This document shows positions 53,401-56,676 of a stretch of DNA of 64,000 bases, piece by piece. Origin of the DNA: Ctena decussata (taxonomy: Eukaryota > Mollusca > Bivalvia > Lucinida > Lucinidae); the NCBI GenBank assembly GCA_963989385.1, contig OZ022505.1:56795737-56859736 (forward strand), written 5' to 3'. How positions within the stretch are numbered: position 1 is the first letter of the stretch; each line of letters starts with the position of its first letter. The translations under genes and the position numbers were made by a program. The notes under the pieces are model-generated. The model was not told the DNA's origin, did no database searches, and saw nothing but the letters and a program-made list of their open reading frames with translations.

Positions 53401-56004
53401 TCTAGTTGCTAACAGCAATCGGGAGTATATATAGGGTTGATAAAACTGTTGTCAGCATCATTTAACCTGGTGTTTGGAGCATGTTATCGCAGAAAGGCAG
53501 TACATAAAGACAGTATTGGGTTTATTTTAGCAATAGGCTAAACAGATTTGAAAAAAAATAAAACGCCGTTTTTCCCAACACACCCACCGACCGTCATAAT
53601 GAGTTCAGTCGATGAGGCTAACAATACATAGAGGATCTTACATGAGTGCTCATGTATTATTGAATATATTAAACGAGTTGGCGAAAGATAAGATGCGAGA
53701 CTCTGCCGAGCATCTTATCGTTTTCACCAACGAGTTTAATAAATTCAATAACTTAAAAACAGGAGCCCGAATGCAAGATTCTATTTATCATATGACACTA
53801 AAATCGCATTTTATTAGCAAATTTTGCACTAAAACGTTACGATTTCGCCATTAGAAAACGCGACGTTTTATGGACGCCAACGCTTAACGTAGCGACGAAA
53901 ATAGCATATTTAATCCACTAGTGAATTATCGTTTTTAATGCATGGCTTTATTACACTCTCGGATGCGACGTCATATGATAAAATTAGTTACGTATATTAT
54001 TGGATAAATAAGCGTGTGCGAATGTATCGCTTTTCATTTCATTTAATGAGCTTGCTCTTCACTTTTGATCTCAATGATATACACCATGACAACTTCAGAT
54101 AGTGATTGTTAGTCATATGGACACACCTTCAACTTTTCCTACCATTTTTGCGAAATTAAACAATTTTTGTGAAATTCTGTTTGCTTGCCTGGACGACAAA
54201 GTCATCCAAAATGGATCTTCTCTTAAAGGAAAGTATTTTTAGGAGTTGACCCTCATTGAGAAGGAAGGCAAAAATGAAAATGGCAGGGGTGTTTCCCTTG
54301 AAAGTGGGCACATTCACTTTAAGGAGCAACAACCACAACAACATTTATTTCTAGGTTTATTGGGATGACAAGAAACGAGGAACATATAAATGGGACGGCT
54401 CTAGCAATGGCGAAATAGTTGTGTGGTTAGTATCGTTTACTTGCAGCTCATCTGACACAACATACATGGCATCTTTGTTAAGTAGTCAGCATTCCTTATC
54501 ATAACCCATTGGGTGTTTGTTTGGTATTGTTTGAAATTTATTTGTCATACATTGGTCATCAGGTGTTTTTTTCTCAAATGTTCTTAAAGCAGCACCTTTC
54601 ACATTACATGGTTAATGCAAACATTAAATTTATAAGTTTATGTATTTCTGAAGAAAACAAATACAAAATTAACTAAATGACAACATATAACCCATAATTT
54701 TCTTACACTTAATGCCTTGATTACGTAATATATTGTCCTGTTTTCAGCTGCCCTAGTCAATTCCTGTCCACTCTTTAATATTGTCTTTATACCACTTTTT
54801 CTGTCTGCCTCTTCTTTTCCTTTCACTGTGCTCTGTAGAATCGTCTTTGCAAAACCAGAAGTCATTGAGACGGGGCCAAACCACCTAAGTTTCCGTTTCT
54901 CGACCGGGGTCAGGAGTTCATCATACTCTCAAATTGCTTCTTGGATCTTTCTGCGAATCTCTTCATTGGTTATATGGTCCTTGTGCAAAATGTTCAGTAA
55001 CTTTCGGTAGCATCGCATCTCAAAAAGCCTGCATTCTTTTAGTCAACTCTGCTGTCAAGGTCCACGATTCACAGGCATACATAAATATGGGAATGGCAAG
55101 GAAGCGCATAAGTTCACTTTGTTAGAAGACCTTTGTTTCATTTTCAAGCAGGCACACAGCGTTGAATCACCGCTGAAACGTTATGACGTTGCATCAGCCA
55201 TGAGTCAATGGTGTTCTAACGCAACGTGCCTGTTTAGAAAGTACTTTCTGTGGGGCTGGAGGATCCTGTCAGTGCGAACAACTTTTTGTGGGGCTGGAGA
55301 ATCTTCTTAGTTAGAACAACGACTACTTTACATGTTCTATACCTATATTCAGCAAGAGATAGTTTAGCCGAGGGCGTTAACAATCCGAGTTTCATCGTGG
55401 TTTAGTGAGAAAAACAACGTAAAATAACTGCTTGAAATTACAGTCTTATAAGTACTAATAAGACTATTAAACGAGAATGAAAATAATAAGCGTTCAACCG
55501 CGGTTTTCTAATATATACAGCCTAATAAATACTGAAACAACTTTTACTGCTTATGACAATATTATTAATAGTAACGCCCCTGTTTAATGCTTATGGAAAT
55601 CTTTTGTATTTAACAGTGGTGTTTGTACTTTTAGTCCTTGTTACAGTCTAATGAGTACTAAAAGTACTGTATAGCACTTGCGACAATCAGAAGTGTCGTA
55701 CAGTGGCGTTAGTGGTTTATATAGCCTAATAAGTACTGAAAACACAGCTTAACGCTTACATGTATGAACTTTGATTAAGGAAAGTTAAAGAATTTATTAG
55801 ACTGGGTTAAATTATCATTGCAAGCCATTATTATATTTTTGCAGTGATCCAAGGGAGAGAGTTTTTCAAGGAGGCGGACATGTGCTTGGAGGTGGACCAG
55901 AGTTCGAGGCAAGACAAAGACAAAAAGAACAAGGTCAAGATGAAGGATCACAACAGCAGCTTCGTAAAACTGTCAAGAAGAAGAATAAGAATATCGTGTC
56001 ATAA
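11415..56004 (+). CDS. VWA - MIB/HERC2 domain protein, 19 coding exons, 797 aa (spliced)
   Basis: I joined 19 exons, each bounded by AG/GT, into 2394 nt with continuous phase from ATG to TAA. Order in the protein: Cys cluster (C36, C41, C44, C46, C48); coiled coil about 59-96; Ser/Glu/Gln-rich linker to about 285; helical stretch 285-337; VWA domain about 345-545 with metal-site residues DxSxS (356-360), T431 and D468 in TDG; MIB/HERC2 domain 1 about 611-672; MIB/HERC2 domain 2 about 684-748; Lys-rich tail. MIB/HERC2 domains are known from Mind bomb and HERC2 ubiquitin ligases, where they bind partners or substrates; VWA domains with an intact metal site usually bind protein ligands. No RING, ankyrin repeat, signal peptide or membrane segment is seen, so an intracellular binding or scaffold role is inferred. 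A paralogue starts at 62953. The exact protein name is unknown to me. Confidence 0.85.
11550..11705. repeat. GATATCTCAAA repeat in intron 1, shared with the paralogue's intron 1
   Basis: CTCGATATCTCGA, CACTGATATCTCAAA and TATCTCAAAGTA occur in the same order at 63410-63540. Either it descends from the gene duplication or it is a dispersed repeat present in both. Confidence 0.45.
11690..13005. repeat. Tandem repeat, unit about 115 bp, split by an insertion
   Basis: ACCAGAAAATTTACTTTGAG, ATCAGTAGTTAGAGATGAGC and GAATTATCGAGAGTTGAATG recur starting near 11694, 11811, 12780 and 12895. A separate element occupies 11916-12772 between the second and third units. Confidence 0.75.
11916..12772. mobile_element. 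Insertion with a long 5' hairpin, splits the 115-bp tandem repeat
   Basis: Starts with a palindrome of about 140 bp (11918-12057): arms include TTGACCTGCAAACAT and ATGTTTGCAGGTCGA around CGCGAAGCG. The end is GGTCATATAAT. ATTAT/ATAAT at the junctions and AT-rich flanks blur any target duplication. No transposase; contains a 68-codon chance frame. CGTCA/TGACGTCA motifs recur inside. Confidence 0.55.
13183..13345 (+). mobile_element. Truncated GGGCCGTATTCATAA MITE
   Basis: Left end GGGCCGTATTCATAAAACGA, then ACTTAAGTGGTTGCTATG as in the full copy at 60960-61182. The central hairpin (CTCTGGAG/CTCCAGAG) is kept, but the right arm decays after about 13330. Confidence 0.65.
13392..13487. repeat. 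Palindrome, arms about 23 nt
   Basis: GTTATCACCCGGTTTATCAG and CTGATAAATCGGGTGATAA face each other, with further complementary GAGGGCTAG/CTAGCCCTC-like sequence inside. Confidence 0.65.
14283..14602 (+). pseudogene. Mariner transposase relic, C-terminal part and right end
   Basis: LLHRDNVPA followed, in another frame, by PPYSPDLAPSEFYLFPRLKN and RFEDAEEM is the catalytic C-terminal half of a mariner (D,D34D) transposase, with the second and third catalytic Asp regions. Several frameshifts and stops. A terminal repeat-like CCCCTCGTA ends at 14602. It lies in intron 1 of the host gene. Confidence 0.75.
14806..14918 (+). CDS. Coding exon 2, N-terminal helix and Cys cluster
   Basis: Acceptor TTTACAG, donor GTGAGA. 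It encodes residues 9-45, a charged amphipathic stretch followed by C36, C41 and C44 (CPVCG). It ends after two bases of a codon that the next exon completes as Cys46. The cluster resembles a small zinc site, but I cannot assign a named finger. Confidence 0.75.
15164..15399. mobile_element. 236-bp palindromic MITE, copy A
   Basis: Ends GAGCC...GACACGACAAAACCAACA and its complement TGTTGGTTTTCTCGTGTCGC...GGCTC, arms about 60 nt with TGTGGTTGTGCGCCCAGCGC. Inner arms contain CAGTCTGATCAG. ATTT occurs on both sides, a possible short target duplication. Confidence 0.75.
16097..16150. repeat. A-rich and (CAA)n low-complexity tract
   Basis: A run followed by CAACAACAAC and further A runs. Could be an old retroposon tail; no body recognised. 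Confidence 0.5.
16205..16400 (+). repeat. Dispersed repeat, copy 1 (inverted copy at 52595-52800)
   Basis: CTGTTGTGTGAGTGGTGTTT, AGCTGAATGACCACCTGTCT, GATATTGGATCTGATT and CCTGATCATTGCCTA match the reverse complement of 52595-52800 in order. Contains a (TA)n tract at 16304-16317. Confidence 0.6.
17230..17465. mobile_element. 236-bp palindromic MITE, copy B
   Basis: Same ends and inner TCTGATCAGAGTC hairpin as copy A. Lies 80 bases before coding exon 3. Confidence 0.75.
17545..17582 (+). CDS. Coding exon 3, 38-nt micro-exon
   Basis: Acceptor TTTCTTTCAG, donor GTAAGC. Adds C46 (split codon), E47 and C48, then ATDGYSEAVH. At 38 nt it is too short for ORF scans. It is supported by phase continuity on both sides and by completing the Cys cluster. 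The following intron is 12.9 kb and contains both LINEs. Confidence 0.65.
17636..17702. repeat. 67-bp palindrome
   Basis: GCAAACAGTGCAGACCC and GGTCTACATTGTTTGC enclose AGACGCCGC-AAAAC-GCGGCGTCT. Related fragments with CCTGATCAGA and ATACACTGTTT occur at 32005-32065 and 38903-38950. Confidence 0.6.
18242..19129 (+). mobile_element. Mariner-type non-autonomous element, copy 1
   Basis: Ends TACGAGGGGCATTCGAAAAG and CTTTTCGAACGCCTCTCGTA are complementary, with TA at the edges. TACGAGGG-type ends are typical of some Tc1/mariner elements. The 888-bp interior has no transposase motif. Inner landmarks are GAACTTCTGATTGCAAAAAC, GAAAGAGGTATACCCT and GTTATGAGGTCATTTGC. Confidence 0.75.
19130..20994. 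other. Intron 3 sequence, no recognised feature
   Basis: AT-rich. Frames at 20429-20743 and 20750-21091 carry no recognisable domain and lack supporting splice context. Confidence 0.4.
20995..21230. mobile_element. 236-bp palindromic MITE, copy C
   Basis: Slightly diverged left end (GTGCCGCGACATGA), intact right end GTCACGGCTC. ATTT on both sides. Lies just upstream of the palindrome hit by the RTE LINE. Confidence 0.75.
21240..21388. repeat. Palindromic repeat units into which both LINEs inserted
   Basis: A palindrome centred on GGAAATATTTC (near 21310) is followed by AACTTGAGAGAGAATT and TTTTAGCAGC, cut by the RTE at 21389. A second palindrome, arms 23826-23875 and 23876-23890 plus 30364-30400, has the same sequence in both arms (CATTAGACAAACCGG and its complement) and is cut by the I-group LINE. 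This is a short fold-back repeat present at least twice. Confidence 0.6.
21389..23778 (+). mobile_element. RTE-type LINE, 5'-truncated, non-functional
   Basis: Flanked by ATTACATTAC at 21379-21388 and 23779-23788 (10-bp target duplication, low complexity). It keeps the end of the AP endonuclease (NQIDYIL and GSDHDLV), the whole reverse transcriptase and a C-terminal WFGHV... basic region. The 3' UTR is very short and ends in an ATAGA repeat (about 23757-23777), as RTE-group elements do instead of poly-A. The 5' end, including most of the endonuclease, is missing. It sits sense in intron 3 of the host gene. Confidence 0.8.
21395..23761 (+). pseudogene. RTE endonuclease/reverse transcriptase ORF with three lesions
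   Basis: Reading frame runs to TGA at 22624-22626, resumes in the same frame with DFKKAFDRVW (RT motif A) and VRQGCLLSPTLF (motif B), then an extra T in a T run near 22879-22884 shifts the frame. It continues from 22898 with the catalytic FADD (about 22970), through the thumb and the basic C-terminus to TGA at 23699-23701. The homologous protein end continues from there to TAG at 23759-23761. Translation cannot give an active enzyme. Confidence 0.8.
23876..23890 (+). repeat. Left target-site duplication of the I-group LINE
   Basis: TTCCGGTTTGTCTAA, identical to 30349-30363. It lies in the right arm of a palindrome centred on GGAAATATTTCC (about 23869-23880). Confidence 0.85.
23891..25069 (+). 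promoter_or_regulatory. 5' UTR / internal promoter region of the I-group LINE
   Basis: Runs from the left target duplication to ORF1. It opens with a C/G run followed by GTATAAATAG (about 23897), a TATA-like motif a few bases inside the element. LINEs of this type carry internal promoters; whether this motif is used is unknown. An unassigned 84-codon frame at 24448-24702 lies here. Confidence 0.45.
25070..26452 (+). CDS. LINE ORF1, CCHC zinc-knuckle RNA-binding protein, 460 aa
   Basis: Gag-like ORF1 that would coat the element's RNA. The N-terminal half (residues about 20-180) is a globular domain with KSVKKLKNKTLLVE. Three knuckles follow around residues 186-245: CFNCQRFGHHENNC (C-x2-C-x4-H-x4-C), CATCGAGGHDHHTSTC and CVNCGKDHVSRSSVC. 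The C-terminal third is low-complexity Ser/Gln (repeated SQSS/SQSN) then Lys/Gly/Ser. Intact. ATG is taken as the first in-frame Met after stops. Confidence 0.85.
   Translation: MGSSNKRRFLMDSDDDADRPSYFTFQGNVSFAKFLVIQSLEEKAVTTLSPFVIEKQIESLIGTPKSVKKLKNKTLLVETCRKAQTDNLLKISTFFGLKVSVTEHTSLNSSKGIIRDRMLKGEKENEIVDYLREQGVTACKRFTIKKDHDTVETNTLQLTFNTVTVPKSLKIFYRVVPVDVYVPNPLRCFNCQRFGHHENNCPVDPGSVCATCGAGGHDHHTSTCKNPAKCVNCGKDHVSRSSVCEIWKKEKEILKIKVNKNVTYLEARKLYESQTQTSDLDFTKIVRSLARPETKTTGTQFFEKDFDILPSSKVISPSVKPTSQPTSQPRATTARSGSGSQPRAASAARPTNSQSSSQSNSQSSSQSNSQSSSQSSSSGSQSARQTKEQLKAAAKAQKEKDKHRSPSGHGSGRRSHSGGGSSSNKPAIGGSSSNKNGKGSPDPVKTVNKYGALEDDMDTA
26518..30189 (+). pseudogene. LINE ORF2, endonuclease - reverse transcriptase - RNase H, one nonsense codon
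   Basis: A single frame of about 1223 codons interrupted only by TGA at 27523-27525. Endonuclease: WNCRG, LQETF, VGDFNGH, SDHFP (residues 6-220). Reverse transcriptase: IPKPGK, NQAGFRKNHST, FFDLEKAYD (motif A), GVPQGSILSPTLFN, LYVDDF (catalytic YVDD, near 28515). RNase H: YTDGSK, AEAKAI, FSDSLS, GNDLADKEAK supply the D-E-D-D set. C-terminal knuckle-like Cys/His (CIPCNEVITIKHLLVSC). It would nick DNA and reverse-transcribe element RNA; the stop separates endonuclease from polymerase. Confidence 0.88.
30349..30363 (+). repeat. Right target-site duplication of the I-group LINE
   Basis: Exact second copy of TTCCGGTTTGTCTAA directly after the CATT tail. After it the interrupted palindrome continues with TGTTGTGACTGCTAAAATG. 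Confidence 0.85.
30491..31109 (+). CDS. Coding exon 4, coiled coil and polar linker (619 nt)
   Basis: Acceptor TTTCATATAG, donor GTATGG. The longest exon, residues 59-264. It starts with a Lys/Glu/Leu heptad-like helix (to about residue 96), then a hydrophobic helix containing TLLNMMEPF, then a Ser/Glu/Gln-rich, probably disordered region. It begins only 128 bases after the target duplication of the I-group LINE. Confidence 0.75.
31207..31290 (+). repeat. tRNA-like sequence (SINE head or tRNA pseudogene)
   Basis: GCGGAGGTGGTCTGGTGGTT contains an A-box, B-box-like GTTCGATCTT at 31270-31279, and the end CTGCTCCACCA partly pairs with the start. A short internal duplication (CTGGTGGTTAC twice) disrupts the D arm. 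98 bases after coding exon 4. Confidence 0.4.
32299..32357 (+). CDS. Coding exon 5, linker (59 nt)
   Basis: Acceptor TTTTAAACAG, donor GTATGT. Encodes SEAAISTDKSKSPASKLPE, a Ser/Lys-rich linker. Split Arg265 in front and split Gly/Val codon behind fit the neighbouring exons. Confidence 0.65.
33926..34020. repeat. A-rich low-complexity tract
   Basis: Long A runs broken by G and C over about 95 bases; possible decayed retroposon tail. Confidence 0.6.
34506..34580 (+). CDS. Coding exon 6, helical segment before VWA (75 nt)
   Basis: Acceptor GGTAACAG, donor GTAGGG. Encodes residues 285-309 with VVVQREKREFQEVLWHILAT, predicted helical. Phase 1 on both sides. Confidence 0.65.
34962..35045 (+). 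CDS. Coding exon 7, VWA lead-in (84 nt)
   Basis: Acceptor GCTTATCAG. The donor GTGAAC at 35046 is weak, but it is the only GT before the in-frame stop (35083 region) that keeps the frame into exon 8. Encodes residues 310-337, basic, ending near KCQPYG. Medium confidence because of the donor. Confidence 0.6.
35275..35345 (-). repeat. tRNA-like sequence, minus strand
   Basis: Reverse strand reads GTGGTAGAGTGTTCGCC (A-box-like) and CTCGGTTTGATCC (B-box) at tRNA-like spacing. The following body is not clear. Likely a SINE head in intron 7. Confidence 0.45.
35802..35927 (+). CDS. Coding exon 8, VWA strand 1 with DISAS metal-site motif
   Basis: Acceptor ATTATTTCAG, donor GTATGT. TALCFDISASM (351-361) is the first beta strand of a VWA domain followed by the DxSxS motif that coordinates a divalent cation. 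The rest is the following helix, with AHAQCFFDAF. Confidence 0.8.
36111..37019 (+). mobile_element. Mariner-type non-autonomous element, copy 2
   Basis: TACGAGGGGCGTTCAGAAAG to GTGCGCCCCTCGTA. Same interior order as copy 1, including GAAAGAGGTATACCCT and ACAATGCCCAGGCAATG. Intron 8 of the host gene. Confidence 0.75.
37785..37900. repeat. Short tandem repeat with TTATATTACGTAA core
   Basis: ACACACTAGTGTTATATTAC and ACACACTTGTGTTATATTAC with ACGTAAC linkers, about 41-bp period, 2.5 units. Each unit is itself nearly palindromic. Ends 35 bases before exon 9. Confidence 0.65.
37935..38063 (+). CDS. Coding exon 9, VWA middle (129 nt)
   Basis: Acceptor GGAATTGTAG, donor GTGAGT. Residues 380-422. 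VALCTFGHHF is the second strand of the fold, followed by VTQRLTKDFNDIRKAF, the usual loop and helix before the metal-site Thr. Confidence 0.75.
38382..38517. repeat. 136-bp palindrome (MITE-like)
   Basis: GAGGTTATTTTACTTGAG ... AAGCACATTGATTGGCTGCT and the complementary AGCAGCCAATCAGTGTGCTT ... CTCAAGTTTTATAACCTC. The loop is TCTTAGCACATGCTCGG. Confidence 0.7.
39022..39099 (+). CDS. Coding exon 10, VWA segment with metal-site Thr
   Basis: Acceptor ATTTTAACAG, donor GTACCA. Contains LGGPTPMFGGLMLSVAAL (427-444). T431 in the G-x-T-P context is the second metal-site element of VWA domains, and the helix after it is typical. Confidence 0.75.
39237..39290. repeat. Palindrome, 14-nt perfect arms
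   Basis: TCTTGTTTGGAGCA and TGCTCCAAACAAGA around an ATTTAAAT-centred loop. 138 bases after exon 10. Confidence 0.6.
39461..39697. mobile_element. 236-bp palindromic MITE, copy D
   Basis: GAGCCGCGACACGAGAAAAC to TGTCGTGTCGCGGCTC, all inner landmarks present. Intron 10 of the host gene. Confidence 0.75.
39780..40002. mobile_element. 236-bp palindromic MITE, copy E
   Basis: Starts GATCCGCGACACGAG, ends GTGTCGCGGCTC, 82 bases after copy D and in the same orientation. A short deletion in the right inner arm (AGACAGGCTGATC). Confidence 0.7.
40003..41707. other. Intron 10 remainder, nothing recognised
   Basis: AT-rich intron sequence between the MITE pair and the duplicated exon 11 acceptor. The 40594-40794 frame has no recognisable motif. 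Confidence 0.4.
41708..41961 (+). repeat. 127-bp tandem duplication of an intron-exon junction
   Basis: 41708-41834 and 41835-41961 differ at two bases. Each unit holds the pyrimidine tract, the acceptor GTTAAACAG and the first 78 or so bases of exon 11. The first copy runs directly into the second without a donor. Confidence 0.9.
41884..42011 (+). CDS. Coding exon 11, VWA strand with TDG (uses second of two duplicated acceptors)
   Basis: Acceptor GTTAAACAG, donor GTGAAA. RILLVTDGRCTD (462-473) holds the third metal-site residue D468. The acceptor and the first part of the exon lie in a 127-bp tandem duplication (41708-41961). Only the downstream acceptor keeps the frame into exon 12; the upstream one gives TAA at 41894. 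Confidence 0.75.
42178..43077 (-). mobile_element. Mariner-type non-autonomous element, copy 3 (inverted)
   Basis: ACGAGGGTTGTTCAGAG at the left and CTTTCTGAACAACCCTCGTA at the right. The interior is the reverse complement of copies 1 and 2, more diverged. Begins 167 bases after exon 11. Confidence 0.7.
43149..43632. mobile_element. MITE-like element with GGGTAACAACCTA ends
   Basis: GGGGTAACAACCTACGTCAT at the left, TAGGTTGTTACCCTT at the right; CGTCATAAT and its complement also lie inside both ends. About 480 bp, no protein. Confidence 0.55.
44113..45640. repeat. Tandem array, period about 150 bp, with GTCC head, split by an insertion
   Basis: Head CGGCGACCG-like CCGCCGACCGAAAGG, GATATAGCGATGAGCC and GTCCGTCTGTCCGTC (44114-44190). 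Units carry GTCCGCTCTATA, TTGAATACC, TATTTTCATGATACTT, ATATGTAGAACAGG and CTTTTTGAGTTAT at about 44200, 44348, 44505, 45435 and 45593. 44527-45296 is a separate element. Confidence 0.75.
44527..45296. mobile_element. 770-bp TIR element with TATA target duplication
   Basis: GTCCGTTTGCTGCCAAATGC at the left and GCACTTGGGAGCAAACGGAC at the right are complementary over about 28 bases with few mismatches, flanked by TATA at 44523-44526 and 45297-45300. Each end is itself a mini-hairpin (CCGTTTGC...GCAAACGG). Removing the insert and one TATA restores the array unit. No transposase. Confidence 0.8.
45728..45811 (+). CDS. Coding exon 12, VWA (84 nt)
   Basis: Acceptor ATTGATTCAG, donor GTTTGT. Phase 0 on both sides. 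LIELSQKFAGGIGLVCVPVG (residues about 496-515) has the helix-then-strand look of the VWA C-terminal half. Two other frames contain stops or Cys/Trp-rich nonsense. Confidence 0.7.
46517..46585. repeat. Palindrome with AAAAATCTAGATCC arms
   Basis: AAAAATCTAGATCC (46532-46545) and GGATCTAGATTTTT (46557-46570), with outer CTTCCAA/TTGGAAG. Confidence 0.6.
46964..47053 (+). CDS. Coding exon 13, VWA end (90 nt)
   Basis: Acceptor TTTTACTCACAG, donor GTGAGT. Residues 520-549, EFLELLAATANGKVVGYKDG, the last strand and helix region of VWA domains (often 'sg.vy...'). Confidence 0.75.
47054..48223. other. Intron 13, nothing recognised
   Basis: AT-rich; the 47411-47698 and 47901-48152 frames show no domain. 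Confidence 0.4.
48224..48331 (+). CDS. Coding exon 14, VWA C-terminal extension (108 nt)
   Basis: Acceptor TTGTGTTTCAG, donor GTAAGG. Residues 550-585, Gly/Ala/Leu-rich helical sequence (IRGLKDAVGGLLPAG). Phase 0 on both sides. Confidence 0.75.
48807..48939. repeat. Nested palindrome
   Basis: Outer ATTGCCTGGTTGGGTGGTT and AACCATCAAACCAGGCAAC; inner AAACCAATATCGAC and GTCGATATTGGTTTT around AGGCCAAAAGCC. Same style as the hairpin at 11918-12057. Confidence 0.65.
49282..49450 (+). CDS. Coding exon 15, first half of MIB/HERC2 domain 1
   Basis: Acceptor GGTTCATTCTAG, donor GTAAGT. IGSRVRRGPDWQWKEQD (613-629) followed by a GTV step is the hallmark start of the MIB/HERC2 domain (G-x-R-V-x-R-G-P-D-W-x-W-x-x-Q-D). 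Confidence 0.85.
50055..50155 (+). repeat. tRNA-like sequence (weak)
   Basis: CCTTGTGGCCAATCGGGCG resembles an A-box region and CGGGTTCGAATTA a B-box about 65 bases later. Spacing is longer than in ordinary tRNAs, so a SINE head or pseudogene is more likely. Confidence 0.3.
50191..50490. repeat. 150-bp tandem duplication
   Basis: 50191-50340 and 50341-50490 share TAAGTCCTAGTTTGTA, CAGGGAAATAACCTATTCC and ACCTCCCACTGTCACC with only a few differences. Intron 15. Confidence 0.85.
50745..50880 (-). repeat. tRNA-like sequence, minus strand (weak)
   Basis: Reverse strand: CTCTGATAGCTCAATGGAAT (A-box-like) and CCCGGTTCGATTCC (B-box), but more than 80 bases apart with an extra GGAGATCC-type segment between them. 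Possibly a decayed SINE. Confidence 0.3.
51077..51229 (+). CDS. Coding exon 16, end of MIB/HERC2 domain 1 and linker
   Basis: Acceptor TTTTTTTAG, donor GTATTT. VEWDANGHINIYRYG (648-662) then GAFDL matches the second half of the MIB/HERC2 fold (V-x-W-D-x-G...YR-G...DL). The end starts domain 2 with IVVGCVVKKG. Confidence 0.85.
51230..52129. other. Intron 16 first part; short hairpin at about 51795-51860
   Basis: ATTTCATATGAAATCTATGA, GAGCCTTCGGCGAGTCTC and TCATAAATTTAATATGGAAT form a rough palindrome. Otherwise nothing recognised. Confidence 0.4.
52130..52800 (-). repeat. Tandem 170-bp unit and inverted copy 2 of the 16205 repeat
   Basis: CATAAGCATATAAGAATCTG at 52191 recurs at 52362 with AATACTGATGATT, TTCTGACAAGTTTTA, a GA-rich tract and CGAAATAGTATT: two units. 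After them 52595-52800 is the reverse complement of 16205-16400. Intron 16 of the host gene. Confidence 0.6.
53140..53225 (+). CDS. Coding exon 17, first half of MIB/HERC2 domain 2
   Basis: Acceptor ATACTGTAG, donor GTAAGA. GPGWKSYIGEDGPAERGVVV repeats the domain start with a GPGW variant of GPDW. Phase passes cleanly into exon 18. Confidence 0.8.
53660..53749. repeat. Palindrome, arms about 37 nt
   Basis: TTGAATATATTAAACGAG ... GATAAGATGC and GCATCTTATC ... CGAGTTTAATAAATTCAA around GAGACTCTGCCGA. Confidence 0.7.
54355..54425 (+). CDS. Coding exon 18, second half of MIB/HERC2 domain 2
   Basis: Acceptor TTATTTCTAG, donor GTTAGT. VTVYWDDKKRGTYKWDG gives the conserved V-x-W-D and Y-x-W/Y-G positions of the domain. 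Ends after two bases of the Cys745 codon. Confidence 0.8.
54731..55113 (-). mobile_element. Fragment of the same RTE LINE, 3' part, antisense
   Basis: The reverse strand matches the RT C-terminal region at about 23300-23695: rough matches to DELLT, KKRKLRWFGH, SGLAKTIL and GKRRRGR, with frameshifts. It lies in intron 18 of the host gene. Old and broken. Confidence 0.7.
55114..55844. other. End of intron 18, nothing recognised
   Basis: A duplicated phrase TGTGGGGCTGGAG occurs at 55249 and 55288 with flanking similarity. The rest is plain AT-rich intron with repeated short CTAATAAGTACTGAAA phrases. Confidence 0.4.
55845..56004 (+). CDS. Coding exon 19, C-terminal tail and stop
   Basis: Acceptor ATTTTTGCAG. 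Starts DPRERVFQGGGHVLGGGPEF, continues with Gln/Glu/Arg-rich sequence and ends in a Lys-rich cluster and TAA (56002-56004). The tail could be a nuclear signal, which is inference. Confidence 0.8.
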
Positions 56005-56145
56005 ACAAAACAATTTATAATTTACTATAAAACCGAGGACAATTGAACCAAAGTGTTAGTCTGTGATCTGATATGGTTGTGATGTACATATGACAGATAT
56101 ATTGATAGCATAATATTGTCAGATAGAAGAATAAGAAAAAAAAAC

Positions 56146-56676
56146 TTTCATAATCAAAACAATTTATAATTTACTTTAAAAGCTAGGACTACTGAACAAA
56201 TTTGTTACGAACATTCGTCTGTGATCTGATATTGTTAAAATAAACACATTACAGATAATTGAGCCGCGACGCGAGAAAACCAACAAAGTGGTTGTGCGCC
56301 CAGCGCAGACTCAGATCAGCCTGGGCATCTTTCATAATCAAAACAATTCATAATTTACTTTAAAAGCGAGGACTACTGAACAAATTTGTTACAATCATTC
56401 GTCTGTGATCTGATATTGTTAAAATACACATATAACAGATAATTGAGCCGCAACGCGAGAAAACCAACAAAGTGGTTGTGCGCCCAGCGCAGACTCAGAT
56501 CAGCCTGGGCATCCGCCCAGTCTGATCAGAGCCTTCGCTTTCCGTATGGAGGTAGCTTTTACCCTAATCCTGTAAGCGTTCAGCGAAGAGTCTGATCAAA
56601 CTTGTTGGAAGGCCAGGCCGATCTTAGTCTGCGCTGGGCGCAGGATCACTTTGTTGGTTTTCTCGTGTCGCTGCTC
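56146..56676. repeat. 3'-flank duplication carrying MITE copies F (partial) and G
   Basis: A unit of about 183 bp (from CTTTCATAATCAAAAC at 56146) is repeated from 56329. Each ends in the start of the 236-bp MITE: F is cut at 56328 after CTGGGCAT, and G is complete at 56445-56676. A third, degraded half-unit lies at 56010-56100. The duplication therefore happened after MITE insertion. Confidence 0.7.
56239..56244 (+). promoter_or_regulatory. Candidate polyadenylation signal AATAAA
   Basis: First AATAAA after the stop codon, 235 bases downstream, just before a palindromic repeat inserted at 56261. Usage is inferred. Confidence 0.35.
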
